Notes: a model not told the origin generated them from the sequence alone. 64,000 bases of DNA from Chionis minor (GCA_013398295.1 VZSF01000114.1:179522-243521), one strand, 5' to 3'. Counted from the first letter of the stretch, positions 1 through 12,798 are shown. Made by a program: numbers and translations.

Positions 1-2577
1 GCTAAGCAACTGCCACTAAAGTCATTGGTGAGTATTGACACTTGAAACATGAAGAACCAGATCATTTTTTTGGTGCTCTGCTTTTAAGTTCATATTTATC
101 TTCTGGTGTCCAGTTCTGAAAGATCTTGTTCGGGATTGTAATAGTAATTGTTCTGTGAAATTCTAACTTGAACTGTTGGTTTCAGCTTCCCTGAAGTTGT
201 GTCTCCATTGAGAAGCTGGCTGTAACCTTTCGAGCATTAGGAATGAATGGAATTTGCTTGGGTTTAGAACACGTGGGGGTATGTGAGAATGTTTTATTAA
301 TTTACATTTCTACCGTGTGTTTATTGTTTGAAACATGAAATATAAAATTAGCTTACATTCTTTTTTCCATTGCAGTGGAACTTCTGAGGCAGTTATTTTT
401 GTTACTTTATATATCAGAGATATTTTTTTTAATTGAAAATTTCTGTTTGTGTTTGCTTTTAGTATTTAGCTGCAGATAGTTTAGTGTTTAAGTAAAAAAA
501 AAAACAACGGCTGATAAGAATTGCCTATTACTATCAATTTTTCAGCATTATGATCAGATAATATGTGTTTCACAAACATTTAAATGCCTCTTATTTGTTA
601 AGGAAAAGGTAAGTTATGGTCTTTGATTAGTAAGTTTAAGAGGGTTTCTTCTGTCCTACCCCAGCCATAATGGAATACCAGCAAATCTGATCTTGCCCAC
701 ATACTAAACCCATGATCTATTCTTAAGCAGCAAATATACTTGCCTTACCTTAAAAAGGTGGACATAGTGAGTTAAAAATGTTTTGGGTTTGTGTTTTTTT
801 TTTTTTTCACATTTATTGCAAAAGTATGTCAGTTTCATGTCTTAATTTAGCAACTAGCTTCAGGGGTAAATTTTGTTTTCAAATGAGCCAGAATGGACAA
901 AAAGCTTAGTGCTTCTGTAAAGGGGTTGGACACTGTCAGTTCTTATTTCACGTGCTGCTATATCTGTTTTTAGGGGACAGATAAATTTTTTTCCAAGTAC
1001 TGCATAAGCAAAAAGTAGCTCATTTTTCCCCACAAAGTGTTGGTAGTAGTTTTGTAGTGGGAGGTATTAGGTTGCAAAAAAGCCTTTTGAATTTTTTTTC
1101 CTCCATTGGTTCAGCTGGAGGAAGGCAGTACTTGATTTTACAAAGGCTCTGCTGTTCCAGAAAGCACTGCTAGCAAGAGGGGCTAGTGGCAGCATATGAG
1201 CTACCTGGCAGCCTGCTTTTATGTGACTTTCTTTTGAAAGTGTGTGGATGCCCTACTTTCTGTGGTATTATAGCAGACCTGTTATAACTAGCTCTAAGGG
1301 TTGTGACTTCAATATTTCTCTGGTTTTTGAGGTTTGTAGCCATTTTTTCATTAGGACCACCTGCCTTACAAACCCAAGAGCTGCGTTTTTTCATGCTGGT
1401 AATATGATAACTACTCCTATCAGGGACAAAGCTTCACTTGACACTCAGGAAGCAAAGAATAAAATTCAGCAGGTACAAATTCAAATTATTTTAAAAAGAA
1501 ACATGGCTTAACTCATTATGTCCATTCTTTCGCAAAAGGAGGGTAAGCATTATGGAGAGATGCTAATAGCTTTTTAAAAAAAAAACGTCCGGCTTGTGTC
1601 AACATTTATATGACAAAGTCTTTTTAGAAATAGTCACATTTGTAGAGGTATTTTGCCTTTTTAATGTATTTTTCCTTACCAAAAAAACCCCCCAAACAGT
1701 AAATTTGGCCCTTGTTTGTTTTAACGTTTCAAATGTGTACTTCACATATGTGAACAGTCCAATATAAAGAAAACAGAAAACTATAAGGTACTTAAAAGAA
1801 AACATAAAAGTGCAAATGTTGTTAAACTGTACTTAAGTGTTAATAGGGTTGGGGGCATCAGAGGAAACATCAATCCTGTTCTCCTTCTATTAATAAAAAT
1901 ACACCTGGTGAAATTCCTTGAATAAGCATGGTCCATCACATGTGGCAGGGCTCACCGAAGGAGACTGGGAAAGCATGTGTACTCTCTTTAGAACAAAGGT
2001 TGCTGGTGGTCTGTAGCTAGCATTTTGAGATTTTAATGTTTGCAAAACAATCTAAAGCTGCTTAAAATAAATACTAATGACTACTTTTGCATCTGCATTC
2101 TGGTTTTGAAAGTTGGTGAGTAACTAGAATTTCCATTCATGTGGGTAAACTTCATAAAACTAGTTGTATGTGACAGAAAACCTGACTTGTTTTGAGCATA
2201 GCTTTCCTGGATTTCCCTCTACTTTTTTTTTCCATTTCCTAAATTTCAATTAATGTTTATATAATGTTCTAAAAGTAACCTTTAAAGATCAATTTCAAAT
2301 ACCTTTAGATTAATATTAAGTTGGTAGCTAGGGGGAAAACACCTCTATTTGCAGATGTTAGTTTTTATTTATGGCTCTGGTAGAAAACCTTGGCCTAAGT
2401 CTGAAAAATACAGTGCTAGGTAGAACTGTAAAGTTAGTTATACTTAGGGGGCTTTTATTACCTCAGTGGGACCCACCTAACTTCATGTCAGTTCTGGGAA
2501 CAGGTGAAGGGAAGAGTGAGCGATGTTTTTGTTTTAATATTTTCCCTATATATTGTTATTTTTGTAGATATTTTTAA

Positions 2578-2583
2578 AATAAA
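2578..2583 (+). promoter_or_regulatory. Candidate proximal poly(A) signal AATAAA
   Basis: A canonical AATAAA in an AT-rich context inside the presumed 3' UTR. It could be used for a shorter transcript, but the hexamer is common by chance in such DNA. Confidence 0.25.
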
Positions 2584-3004
2584 TTATTATATGCTGGAGA
2601 TTGCAATTCCACTATAGTATCCCACTTGATGCCAGTGTACAATATCAGATTGTTTGTATTGAAAAGAATGTATTTGATAAGTTAACAGGAAAAGTTATTT
2701 TCAAACTCTGCTGTGTTTGTGCTAGCAATTGGAAATACTTTTCCTATAGGAAATTATATATATATATGACCTCACATGTACATTTGGATTAACTGTCTAG
2801 TGACTACCCCAGGGCTCCTATAAACTTCTCTGAATAGTTTAAAAATTGCCTCTTTTTAACTGTTTTAAAGCCTTTTTTTCTTGTCTTATTTTGGCAGAAG
2901 GTAATTTTCCCTAGCTATGGGTACAGTATGCTCAGACTTGCATATGCGCTCTGTTTGGTTTTTAAACTGAAAAAATGTATAAAATGTGTACGAAGAAAAG
3001 TGTA

Positions 3005-3010
3005 AATAAA
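3005..3010 (+). promoter_or_regulatory. Candidate distal poly(A) signal AATAAA
   Basis: A canonical AATAAA preceded within about 30 bases by two TGTA (CFIm-type) motifs and followed by a T-rich stretch. This is the better of the two poly(A) candidates and probably marks the end of the upstream gene. Confidence 0.4.
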
Positions 3011-3030
3011 ATATTTTTAATCTTTAAATG

Positions 3031-6000
3031 CTCTTGCGTAAACTTTGTAATACTTGCAAGTGTAGTGGGCCTGGATTACTTTCTACAGGACTTCAGAGTT
3101 TACTCGGTTAAGCAACTCTTCAAAAATGTTGTGTGTTGCTATAATTCATAATCTTGTGTTAAAGTTATCCCAGCAAGAGAAGCTGGATGTCCTTATATAG
3201 CATCAAGCTCATCTCTTTCACGGTATTTTACAGTCTTGCCAGTTTTAATTGCCGTAGTGCACTCCTGTGTCTGCTCTGCATTTCAGGCTTCAAATAATGT
3301 TCGGAGTTGACTTCATCGTTATGTTTGTAACTCCGTGTCAAGGCATAAATTTAAACCAAGAGGCAGAGAACCAAAGCCAGCCTTTGGTGTTAGTCAGCAG
3401 CCAGGAAGAGACTGTTCCCTGCTATCGAATACACGGAATTGAGACAACATGGCATTCATTACACGTTTGGACCTCAAAGTGCCAGAAATCCAAGTCATAC
3501 TGCTTAACGTTTCCCGTAACAGGAAGGGGAAACTGCGTTTCAGGATTAAAGTGTCAGATTAGAACAACATTCAATACCAAGGGGGAGGGGGTGGAGCGGA
3601 GGTAAACCAGCAGATTATGATCTTATTTTCTCAAGCTGTCTGATGAAAGCTTTCCTTGTCAGTCCCTAGTCCCACTTTTCCTTTTCTCTGCCTCTGTTTT
3701 TTGGCAACTCTTGTTGTCGGATCAAAGCCCTTGATTTAAAAATCTACTATCAACAACGTTTGAGAACAACTCTGGTGTCTTTTCTTTTTTAATATGAATT
3801 TCTAAAATAACATTTTAATATTATTTTAATACTTAGAATGACTTTAAACTTTATTTGCATGAAATAACTTCCCCCTTCTCCCTCCCCACCCCCTTTGGTA
3901 GCTTGAGTTCATCCTACACTAAGTAGGACTAGTTTAATGGGAGAATGCTGTGGATGAATTTGTGCTAATCCCAGTGGATGAGTGATGGGAGGAAGGGCCT
4001 CTTTTAATTGGGATGTGTCCTGATGTGTCCCTATTTTTTTATTCAAAAGGAGACCAAATGTATTAGACTGCTATGGTGGAAGAGAAGACGACAGCAATCT
4101 TTTCACACTGTAAATGTTAGTTACAATTATTTTTGTTCGCCTTCTTCATTTTCCGTCTCTGTGAGCCAGGTTGTATTTTTTGCAATACCTTTCTTCCACA
4201 ATGCTCCACTGGCTGACTTGAATTCCTTGTTTGCACCTCTAGTTGATTAGGAATCTCAAATAATGGTTCCATTATTTCACTATGGAGAGCTATCACATTT
4301 GAACTGGTTCATAGTTGCTCATACCAAATTCTTCACTTATTTGGAATATGTAGCCTTATTTTTTGATGGAAGTTCAGTTATCTGTGTTCACTTGTTTTGT
4401 GTGATACAAAGTTAACGTTAGTTTGGCAAAGGGCAAAAGGCAAAGTTAGTTCCTTCCAGATTCTTTGGTGTAAATTATCTATCCTTGTTGACTTGAAATT
4501 CTTAATTTCAACTGATACTCCCCCTTTGTTACAGATTGTTTTGATTTTTTTTTTTAATTTTCTGATTCCTATCAGCTTCCTAATATGGAAAGGAAAATTT
4601 GCTTCGAGTGTTGCACAGATTCTGCATTAGTTCTGTACCTTTTGAGTTCATAACATACTCATTGACACATGACCCGGCCTTTAGCCTATCAAGTCTTGCT
4701 GGTATTTCAGTGTCACCTTTTAATCCCAGTGCCACCTTGTCCAAGGCAACTTTCTTGGCATGTGCAAACTTTTTGTTCTTTTAAGGGAGAGGATAGGGAA
4801 TATGCGAAAAGACAGCTTTCACTTCTTGCTTTGGTTAACACTGCCCACTTTTACAGTCGATGCTTTAATTGCACTGACAGGTGCTTTAAGCAATATTTAC
4901 AGGTACAAAATAAACCTCATCATGATCTCTGTTTAAGGTCGGTCATCTCTCCATTGGAATGAACGCTGGCATTAAGCATCACATGCTGAGGGCCGAGCTA
5001 GATTCATGCTATGTAGTACTTGAGGAACTGAAAACACGCCCTTTTTGCCATGTATCTGATGTCTGTCAAGTGTGTCTCCTGGTGATGTCAGTCTTGGTAG
5101 AAGTTCTCCTGTATTCCGGATAAATGTGCTCAATAAGTGGTGCTGTAAAAAAAAAAAAGTTTTCTAACGAGATACGTGGCTTTAGTGGTTAACCCTTTTA
5201 TGTCACTGCTTAATTTGGCCAGGCAGATACGTCTTTGGCCTAAACTGGCAGCCTCCTTTCCCACACCCATTTCAGGGTATCATCAGGTGTGTTCTAAGCA
5301 TTGGTTTGTTTGCGCTTTTTTTTGTCACGTGGCTTATCTCACAAGTTTGAGTTACACGAGCCGTATAATTCTTTTTCTGTGTGAGAATTGTTACCTCCTG
5401 TGGTGCATCGTGCGTGTTATGGGTCTGTTTATGTGCATTTGAGTACCACTGGTGAGACTTTCTGACTTCATCATCCCTTCTTTGTCAGAAGAATTGCATA
5501 GTGCTAACAGAAACCAAGTATTTCCCCCGTGTTTAACTTCCATAGTCTCAGGGGAGAAATTCCAAGGTGGTCAGTGTATTCCTCTTGTGTTTGCCTCCCC
5601 AGATTGCCGAAGCCATACAAAATGTATGGGATTGTGCTTATGGTGGTGACACTGGTGCCAATGCAGGGCATGGCCTAAGCACTTTCCCCTATGTTGGTGT
5701 AGTGATGGCCTCCATTTTGATTCCTGGAAAGCAAGAAATTGCTCTGCTGTCTTCTTGCAGTTCCCGGAAAGCCTTGCTGGCTAATTCATTCCCAGGATGG
5801 AGTCCTAGTCACTTAGGTATCCTTGCTTGGCTGTGAACGTTTGTTTGATGGGGTTTGCCTCGTGTAACACATACTTTCCTTTGGCTCTTAGAGGTAGTTC
5901 TAGGAAATTTTTTTATCTGACACAGGTGGCAACTTCATACCAGGAACTTATTTTAACTTACTACAATGAAACACAAAACATCAAAAATTAAAGTTTCAGA

Positions 6001-6266
6001 AGACATTTTGGAGTGAAACCTTTTTTTTTTAAATATTTTTTGATATTTCTTCTCCTGTTTTTGAGTTCCTTTATTGCAATCAGGAAGAGTTACTGTCAAG
6101 CCATAGGTTTATTCCTTCACTGATTCTCCTGACAGATAATCCAAAACACTGAAAAGAATCATGTAGTCAGGAAAAAAAACCAGGTGATGATAATTAAGTA
6201 AACTGTAGCTTTTAATTTAGTGACTTTTTGTGGTCTTAAAGTTGGGAGCTGATCCAATTAACAATG
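3031..6266. other. Intergenic, nothing recognised
   Basis: Several short frames are open, the longest 112 codons at 3267-3605, but none shows a domain, a splice pattern or similarity I recognise. No CR1 or LTR signature is visible. Confidence 0.5.
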
Positions 6267-6325
6267 TCATTGTAAGTGTTTTACCTGATTTCTGGAAGAG
6301 CTGGATTTTGGCTCCATACTGTCCT
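6267..6325 (-). other. Candidate terminal exon of the CXorf58-like gene (weak)
   Basis: On the minus strand a good acceptor (TTGTTTTCAG before 6325) opens a short frame. It joins in phase with the candidate exon ending at 6746 and then reaches a TGA at 6267-6269, adding a serine-rich tail. Support is only the splice signals and the phase match; I see no homology. It may be chance. Confidence 0.22.
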
Positions 6326-6745
6326 CTGAAAACAAGGGGAGTGAGGCTGACCTCTGTGTAGGTTAAATAAACTAAATCTTGGTACAGAATTGTTAATGCT
6401 GTAATAATCAAGCAGCAGTACTTCACAGGAGTTACGAACCTTACAAAATGATCACAGGTGCTCAGTTTTAGTTATGTCCTACCTTTGCAGTGCAGACACT
6501 TTTATTTTTCCCATGGTAAAAGTTAATTACAAGAATGTATGTTTTGCTAAACTTGTTAAACCGGCCTAGGAAGCCGTGCTTTCACATTTGTAGCCGTGTT
6601 CAAAGCAAGGCAGAATGCATTAAAGTGACTAGAAGGGTTAGCAATTTCCCAGTGCCTTAACTTCTGAAGATTTATGCATCTGCTGTGGATGGAAATTGTC
6701 CAGTATCCTCCAGAGATAATGCCTGGGATCAGGTATACAATTTAC

Positions 6746-6866
6746 CTGCTTCATAATCCCATTTTTCTGTAACAATAGTTTCATCCTCAGGCTTTTCAAT
6801 TGGTGAAATTACCATTTTTCGTTGTTCAACGTCGTCGCTCCTATTTGTAACATCCCGTTTCTGTAC
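6746..6866 (-). other. Candidate coding exon, minus strand, possibly CXorf58 C-terminal region
   Basis: On the minus strand the acceptor ATGCAG precedes 6866 and the donor GTAAAT follows 6746. They bound a 121-base open exon rich in acidic and charged residues, containing KPEDET and EKWDYEA. It sits in a 142-codon open frame (6729-7157), unusually long for this AT-rich neighbourhood. Position and strand fit the 3' part of the CXorf58-like gene at 10.6-11.75 kb. I cannot align it to the human C-terminus, which is short and poorly conserved. It could belong to another transcript or to none. Confidence 0.35.
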
Positions 6867-9800
6867 CTGCATTGTTGCACGCATACAGGAGTAAGAACCT
6901 ATTAGATCACACTTGAGAAATGTGACATTTTTCTCATCTGTAAAACTGGCAAAGCAAGCTGAAGCATTGGTTTTACCTGCGCCAGCACCATATTGTACTA
7001 ATTTACGAGACTGAAGAGGTAGTGTCAAGTGCCGCTCTAGAAAGAAACAGTTAAAAATAAGGACAATGTCACTCTGTGCACCACCACCCTCTGCCCCTCC
7101 CGTTCCTACACCAGGAACCGCAACTATGCCAGCCATAGCCCTCCTCCATAGGGCCAAACCGTAAATGACTTCACGTTGTAGAAGGTGATAATATGTGGTA
7201 AAGATACAAGGGTTCCACTGATCACTGGGGGAAATTACCTAGATGACAGTTTTAATTAGTGATTGCAAAAGAAACCCTGAAACATGCCTTCGGGTTTCCT
7301 AAATGCACTTCAGGATTAAACGTGTGTAAAGTTGGGTGTTACTCCTTTGTGGAATGTGTTCCCAGAGTGGAAGCAGTGGTTGAGGGTACCAGACATGATG
7401 GTTTTTGGTGAATGCGAGGCAAAGGAATGGAAAAGTGCAAAACCAGCCTGAACAAACGCCATGGTACCAGGGAACTGGACTAGGACTTTCTGGCTAATGA
7501 ATAGTCTCCACAGAAACACAGGATTGCATCCTGAAAAGGGCATCTTGCTTCCGGTTTTGCCTCATACCTCGCATTCTCTCTCAATCAAATATGCCCTCCT
7601 AATTTTTGTTAGCTTCTGTTGAGTTTGAGAAGAGCAGCATGTTGGCTGCATGCGCACTGTAGTGCACCAGTAAAACAAGGAGGTGACTGATGAGTTGTAT
7701 GGAAATGAAAATCTAGAAAAGAAAAATATTTAAAAAATAAATACAGGCCTTTCCTCTCCAAAAGGGTGTTACTCTAGACTGAAGAAATAAAGCCATAAGC
7801 CCAAATTCTGCCTTCTAGAAATAGAATAATAAGTATTTTCCCTTACACTCTTCTCCTATTACATCGAATGACGGTGGCAGCATCAGTGAAGAAGAAACCT
7901 GGATGATTCTTCATGTGCTGCTCGGCTCTGTCTCCCTTCTTGCTCAACCTGCACAACAAACCCCTTGGAGAATGGTCTGCTGCTCTCTGGCTCCCTAGGA
8001 TCCTGTAAGGCTTCAAGCCCCATCCTAGGGGGCTTCACGGGGAAGCAAGTCAGAGCTTAAGCTGCAAGTTAACTAATGACGTAAGTGTGAGCTTTGCTAC
8101 TGAAGTATGCAAATCTTTGCCTGTTTCTCTGTAACTTTTATCAAGCAAGATGTCACGCAGCGTGTAGTGCTTTCTCCAGCTGGTCTGTGTGTGTGAGCGG
8201 TAAGTCCAGTGGACTTGGCTGCAACTCATCTTGCTCTTACAAATGTGTGTGGATGCTGTTAGAAAATTAAAATGTGGTTTCCTAACAGCAAAAAGGAAGA
8301 TGCGAGAACACTTTCAGTAATAGACTAATAATCATGTAGTGGTATATGTGTATATATACACTAAGCATATAATACATTCTGCTTCTCATTCGTGGGAGAG
8401 CTATGTCATGTGCCCTTGTAGAATGTAAAACAAAAATTAAAACCTTTCAAAAATGATCACCCTAGAAGTCAGTTATAAGTAAAAAAGCAAGCTCAGCACG
8501 TCACTGTTAATTATTAAAGAGGCAGCGCAGCAAAAGAAGGAATGGATGCTTTTAATTGGAAATTACTTGGTAGACCTAGAAACTGCCATTCAGGTAAATA
8601 AGGTACTACATTTAATATATATACTTTTGAAGATACTGATGTCAATACATTTACAGACCAATGAGGGGAAAATACATCATCTTGCTGAGAAATTAAGGTT
8701 TACTGCGAAAATAACTTTTAAGGTAAAAAGATTTGATGCGCTAAATACCTGAAGAAACTGGCAACAGATGCAAGTCCTTTCACCTTTTCGCCTCAGTTAA
8801 TTTCCAAAATGTATCCAGCTCGACTGAAATCCGAGATGCATTTCAATTTTGAAAGAAGTTGGACTTCGCTGTGATGGGTGCTTAAGAGCATCAAAAAGGT
8901 GTTTGTGTTCTGGCTGCTACTAATAGCATATGTCTGTGCTTTACAAGATGGTTGCTACGCCGCATGTTAGCTGACATCTCTGTTGGTAGTGTCAACAACT
9001 TGTTAACAGAATTATTCATCAGTGCGGGAAGGGAGTAATTGAAAAACGTGGAAGTAGAGCTACTGCTGGCTGCAGTGAGAAGCTGGATTACACTGGTTTT
9101 TTTTTGCATGATATGTTTCTCTTTTCTACCTGTCCCCTGTCTTAGAATATAGGATCTTTATTTGGGAAGCACCGAGTTTATTTTGGATGCGGTTAGGAGG
9201 TGACAAAGCTGATGAGACAGCACGTGCTGCAATTCGAGTACGGGTTTAACCCAGATGTGAATGCAGTAACGCCTCCGCTGCAATTAAAGGTAGGTCAGTG
9301 GGAAAGCACAAAGAGCTCTGCAATGGCATCTGTCCCGAACAGTCAATTTACTTTCTGAAGGTGTGACTTCAGACCTCACAGCTGCCAAAATAGCAGCTCT
9401 CTGACAAACGCTGAAAAATGACACCCCCCCCCTTAAGTATGAAAAGCAAAAGCACAAGGTAAGTTTCACTGCAAATAAAACGGTATCATTAAATAAATAA
9501 AAATCTGTTCGACCCCTTCTTTTTTTTCAAGTTAGGAAGTGAATAAAGTAGAAAGACTGAAGTAGTATTCTGATGAATACGTGAACTACACTCTCTTCAT
9601 AAAGACGCAGGGAAAGGTCCATCCTACACGCCCCCTGTAAAAGCCGGTTCAATTACCTGTTAGACAAGTATGTGCTAAAAGTGACGGGAACATGAGAAAA
9701 GGATCGTGTGCTTTGGAGACCCACCTAGAAAAGCTGTATACCTGCCATGTTGCGCCCGCCACTGCTTTCTGCGGAGCATTTAGGAAGCCAGGCTCAGCGT

Positions 9801-10600
9801 GAAGCTGCTTAACAACTGAAAGTTCAGTTTATTGGAGGCCTTGTGGTTGCGTATTTTCTATTAACTACATATTTTAAAAAGAACTTGAAAGGAAAATAGA
9901 TCTGCCAAAGGGCATTCCTTTAACTTAAAACACACACAAAAGCTGTAAGAGGCAGAAAAGAAGTTTATTTTATAAAGATTTTAAAAATTAGTTCTTAACA
10001 GGCTGGCAAAATGATAGTGGCAAGTCATGGTATTTAGAAGTTTTAAATTAGTAAGAAAAGATGCATGGAAAAATGTTTTTTGGGGTTTTTTTGTTTGTTT
10101 TTTTAAAGATACAGCAAGATGTATCATGAAGGAGAACATCGAAAAAAGCCAGCTTGTCAGAATCATGTTTTACAGTGATCAATGTCAGTAGGTAACTGCA
10201 TTGATATTTGATGGGCAAGTGTTACAAACTCACATTTTAACAGGAAAGTGCAACAAATCAATTTTTTTTCTACTGTACCTATAAATGTGCCATTGTATTG
10301 CTAGTAAAGGACTCTTCCTATTTTCCTGGCAAAAAAACTGAACTGTAAATGAGCAATCTAATACAACATTATGACAGCTCAGATTGTAATGGCTAAAACA
10401 AAGGATTATAGATCAAGTTTCTTAAATCATATTTCTGCCTGGACTGGTATAGTTTATGAACTGTGACAACATTTTCAAGCTTCCCTGAGCTGCAGCTTTC
10501 CAAAGGAAATATTTATTTCATAAGTGTTTAGAAAAGCCAGTTACCACAAAAAGGGAGAAATACTGGCATGCAGAGTAAAACCGAAACTTGGTATGGGTTC
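6867..10600. other. Presumed intron or intergenic DNA, nothing firm
   Basis: If the exon ending at 6746 and the one starting at 10825 belong together, this is intronic. I looked on the minus strand for the conserved GRRSKQA-type segment of CXorf58. Only a weak, unconvincing resemblance was found near 7.9 kb. No interspersed repeat was recognised; a T/G-rich tract lies at about 10075-10110. Confidence 0.4.
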
Positions 10601-10825
10601 TTGTATTAGAAGCAGCCAGGAGTCGATCATGCCAAAGCTCTTTATTCTGTGGCCTCAGCAGCAGAAACTTTAGCTTGCTTTTAAGTCTGACAGTGCTTTG
10701 GACTATACATAATCTTTTATGTCATATATTATCATCGTCCCAGGGAAATTTTGCAGAGACAACCTTCTCCAGCAGTTTTTCCTGCCACCAAAGTACGCAG
10801 GGCTTTCATCCAGATTACCGGTCGA
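10601..10825 (-). pseudogene. CXorf58: CXorf58-like exon with an internal frameshift
   Basis: On the minus strand a clear acceptor (CTCCTACAG) precedes 10825. The frame reads DESPAYFGGRK, WRRLSLQNFPGTM and YDIKDY, closely matching human CXorf58 (EAPAFSGGRN, WRKLNLENIPRTM, YDIVHY). It then stops at a TAG at 10705-10703. Similarity resumes at once in another frame with LKFLLLRP, against human MKFLLQRP, and continues to about 10601. The stretch between the two blocks is about 7 bases shorter than the human protein implies, so the frame is broken by an indel. No convincing donor follows. CXorf58 is an uncharacterised, testis-biased vertebrate gene. The break may be real pseudogenisation or a base-level assembly error. 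Confidence 0.6.
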
Positions 10826-11579
10826 CTGTAGGAGAACAATACACCTACTGGAAAATGAATGTATTTGTATTGTTCTTCTCTGTAATGATTTCCCCATTCT
10901 TCTTAATCAGTCATATAATTTTAAATACGAACTTCCACATTAAAGAAAAAAATGCACCAAAGATGCTGGAGTTAATAAAATTATTTCATTTAAAAACTTT
11001 ATGAAACAACTATCTGTCTTCAGATATTTATATCTGTGTTACATAACTGTATCGACAATTGCTGTGCAGTCACTGAGTATAAATTGATCACAAAAATATG
11101 TAACATACACACCATTGTATGTCCAGAAACAATTAGAATTTTCGTTACTGTTCATGTACCAGACTTAAAAAGAGAATGCGCTTGAGGTGTCCTTATGTCT
11201 GTCCCCTGTAAAACTGGGAAACAGCCAGTCCCACCCACAGCCTAGGACTGCGCTTTGGTTGAGAACTAGCTGGAGCAGGCGCCTTACTCATAACCTCAGC
11301 CCCACCACTTCTCCTGCGGACTCACCTGTTGTTTTGAGCTTGGAACATTTTCTAACAGCTTGAGGATGAATAAAATGCGTCAAGAACTGCGACTGCTTTG
11401 TGAGCTGCCTAGTTGCTCTCCATGCTCTCACAAAGCTACCATAAAATACTGCAAAATCGGTTTTCCACAACATTTGCTGCACCCTGGCTGCCCGTTTTCC
11501 ATAGATAAAACTGAGTGTGCCAAGCCTCGCGCAATGCAGAAAGAGGCCCATTAGCGTTCTTCACCCATCGGTCACTTAC

Positions 11580-11750
11580 GTAGGCTTCAGATATGACTCT
11601 TCCCTGCTAAAGAGGGAATCTCCATAACCAAATCCATAATAAAATATCATTGTTATCTGTTATCCTGTGGTTTGGGTACTGAAACTCATCCTGTACTATT
11701 TGCTCATGGTATTTCCGACATCCCATTCGCTTGCAAGCATCAGCTCCTGC
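11580..11750 (-). pseudogene. CXorf58: CXorf58-like exon with a 14-base insertion
   Basis: On the minus strand the acceptor TTCACAG precedes 11750 and a strong donor GTAAGTG follows 11580. The start reads AGADACKRMG.RKYHE and then ITD, matching human CXorf58 (AVDDACKLMG.RKFHR and VTD). Human continues TDIMDVV. Here the equivalent T-D codons and the I-M-D-L-V codons (from 11640) are separated by 14 extra bases at 11641-11654, which shift the frame and lead to an early stop. The third frame stays open to the donor. Together with the break in the next exon, this suggests the gene is decaying in this lineage. Exons for the N-terminal half were not found between here and the promoter. Confidence 0.6.
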
Positions 11751-11940
11751 CTGTGAAGTGAAGCAGGAAAATAAAGTTTTAAAAAGAAAAGAAGCTGAAT
11801 TCATGTTATACCACCTCAAATGGCTCCTGTCAATAATCCAGTGTGCCAACAAACCAGGAGGACCGTCTGCTGATTTTACAGACGGCTTGTTGAGAAGCAC
11901 CCCTTAATTCCACAATGGGGATGGTTAAACACCCCCATTA

Positions 11941-12243
11941 CAGAATCACAGAATCACTTGGGTTGGAAGAGACCTTTAAGACCATCAAGTCCAACCATTA
12001 ACCTCACGCTACCAAAACCACCCCTAAACCATGTCCCTCAGCACCACGTCCACCCGTCTTTTAAATACCTCCAGGGATGGCGATTCCACCACCTCCCCGG
12101 GCAGCCTGTTCCAATGCTTGACAACCCTTTTGGTGAAGAAATTTTTCCTAATATCCAACCTAAACCTCCTGTGGCAAAACCTGAGGCCATTTCCTCTTGT
12201 CCTATCGCTTGTTGCTTGGGAGAAGAGACCGACCCCCACCTTT
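11941..12243 (-). mobile_element. CR1 LINE 3' fragment
   Basis: The plus strand begins with the reverse complement of the CR1 3' terminal repeat (tandem CAGAATCA units), then shows the conserved CR1 3' end. The minus strand encodes the ORF2 C-terminus ([33 protein letters not shown]). It is strongly 5'-truncated, typical of CR1. It is close to the 62.5-kb copy. It sits between the APOO promoter and the first recognised CXorf58-like exon. Confidence 0.9.
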
Positions 12244-12758
12244 AGTCTGGGAAATACTTGATCCTGCTACAGCTGGCTCTATCGAGGCCGTAAAAAGATG
12301 GCGATACAGAAATGTAGGGATTTTCTTTAAGAGGGAACAACAGAAATGGCCATCGCAAAGAAAATTTAAGCACTGTTAAGAGGCCGCGGGGCGTCCTCTG
12401 CCTTCCCGCAATACGCTTCCTGACGGATTATGCGCTGCCGTGTCCTTCGGCCGCTTTACCTTTGAGGTGAAAATTCTTTCTGAGAAGAGTTTTCTGGCCG
12501 CCATTCTTCACGCACTAACGGTGATGTTAGTCACCGGAAAGCGCGGCGATCCGGGGGATGGGGTGGGAACGGGGGCAACAACGACAGGAGGAAACTCCAT
12601 AAGGAGAGAATCCGCCTGATTTATGTGCGTAAATCAGGAGCGTATGAGGACGCACCTGCGGCCGCCGCCAGCGGCGGCAGGGGCGGGGCCTCCCAGCGAG
12701 GCTCCGCCCCCCCGCGTTGCCTGGTTACCGCGGCGTCGAGGGGGCGCGGCCTCGCCGC

Positions 12759-12798
12759 GGAGGGGGCGTGGTCTGCCTCCAGAGGCCACGCCCCCTCC
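12759..12798. promoter_or_regulatory. Exact 13-bp inverted repeat of a GC-box/KLF motif
   Basis: GGAGGGGGCGTGG (12759-12771) and its perfect reverse complement (12786-12798) flank a 14-base spacer. Each arm contains a GGGGGCGTGG core of the type bound by Sp/KLF/EGR zinc-finger factors, one in each orientation. Confidence 0.6.

Larger units (their letters stand above)
1..3030 (+). other. Probable distal 3' UTR of an upstream plus-strand gene (KLHL15 by synteny)
   Basis: No coding exon is visible. The stretch is AT-rich with many T runs and no open frame with recognisable protein similarity. It ends at an AATAAA signal (3005-3010) preceded by two TGTA elements at about 2976-2990, as expected for a cleavage site; an earlier AATAAA lies at 2578-2583. 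Human gene order is KLHL15, CXorf58, APOO, with KLHL15 in the same orientation as APOO. Both other genes occur to the right here, so this position fits the very long KLHL15 3' UTR. The assignment rests on synteny only; it could also be plain intergenic DNA. Confidence 0.35.

Noticed and set aside
3267..3605. 112-codon plus-strand frame
   Set aside because: No similarity recognised, and it lies past the inferred poly(A) site without splice support.
7860..7960. Minus-strand GRQSRAA resemblance to the CXorf58 GRRSKQA segment
   Set aside because: Only a few residues agree, the frame stops soon after, and the match is not better than chance by eye.
10588..11004. 138-codon plus-strand frame
   Set aside because: It is the opposite strand of the CXorf58-like exon; hydrophobic and without family features.
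11288..11551. 87-codon minus-strand frame between the two CXorf58-like exons
   Set aside because: It does not resemble any CXorf58 segment, and no clean splice sites bound it.
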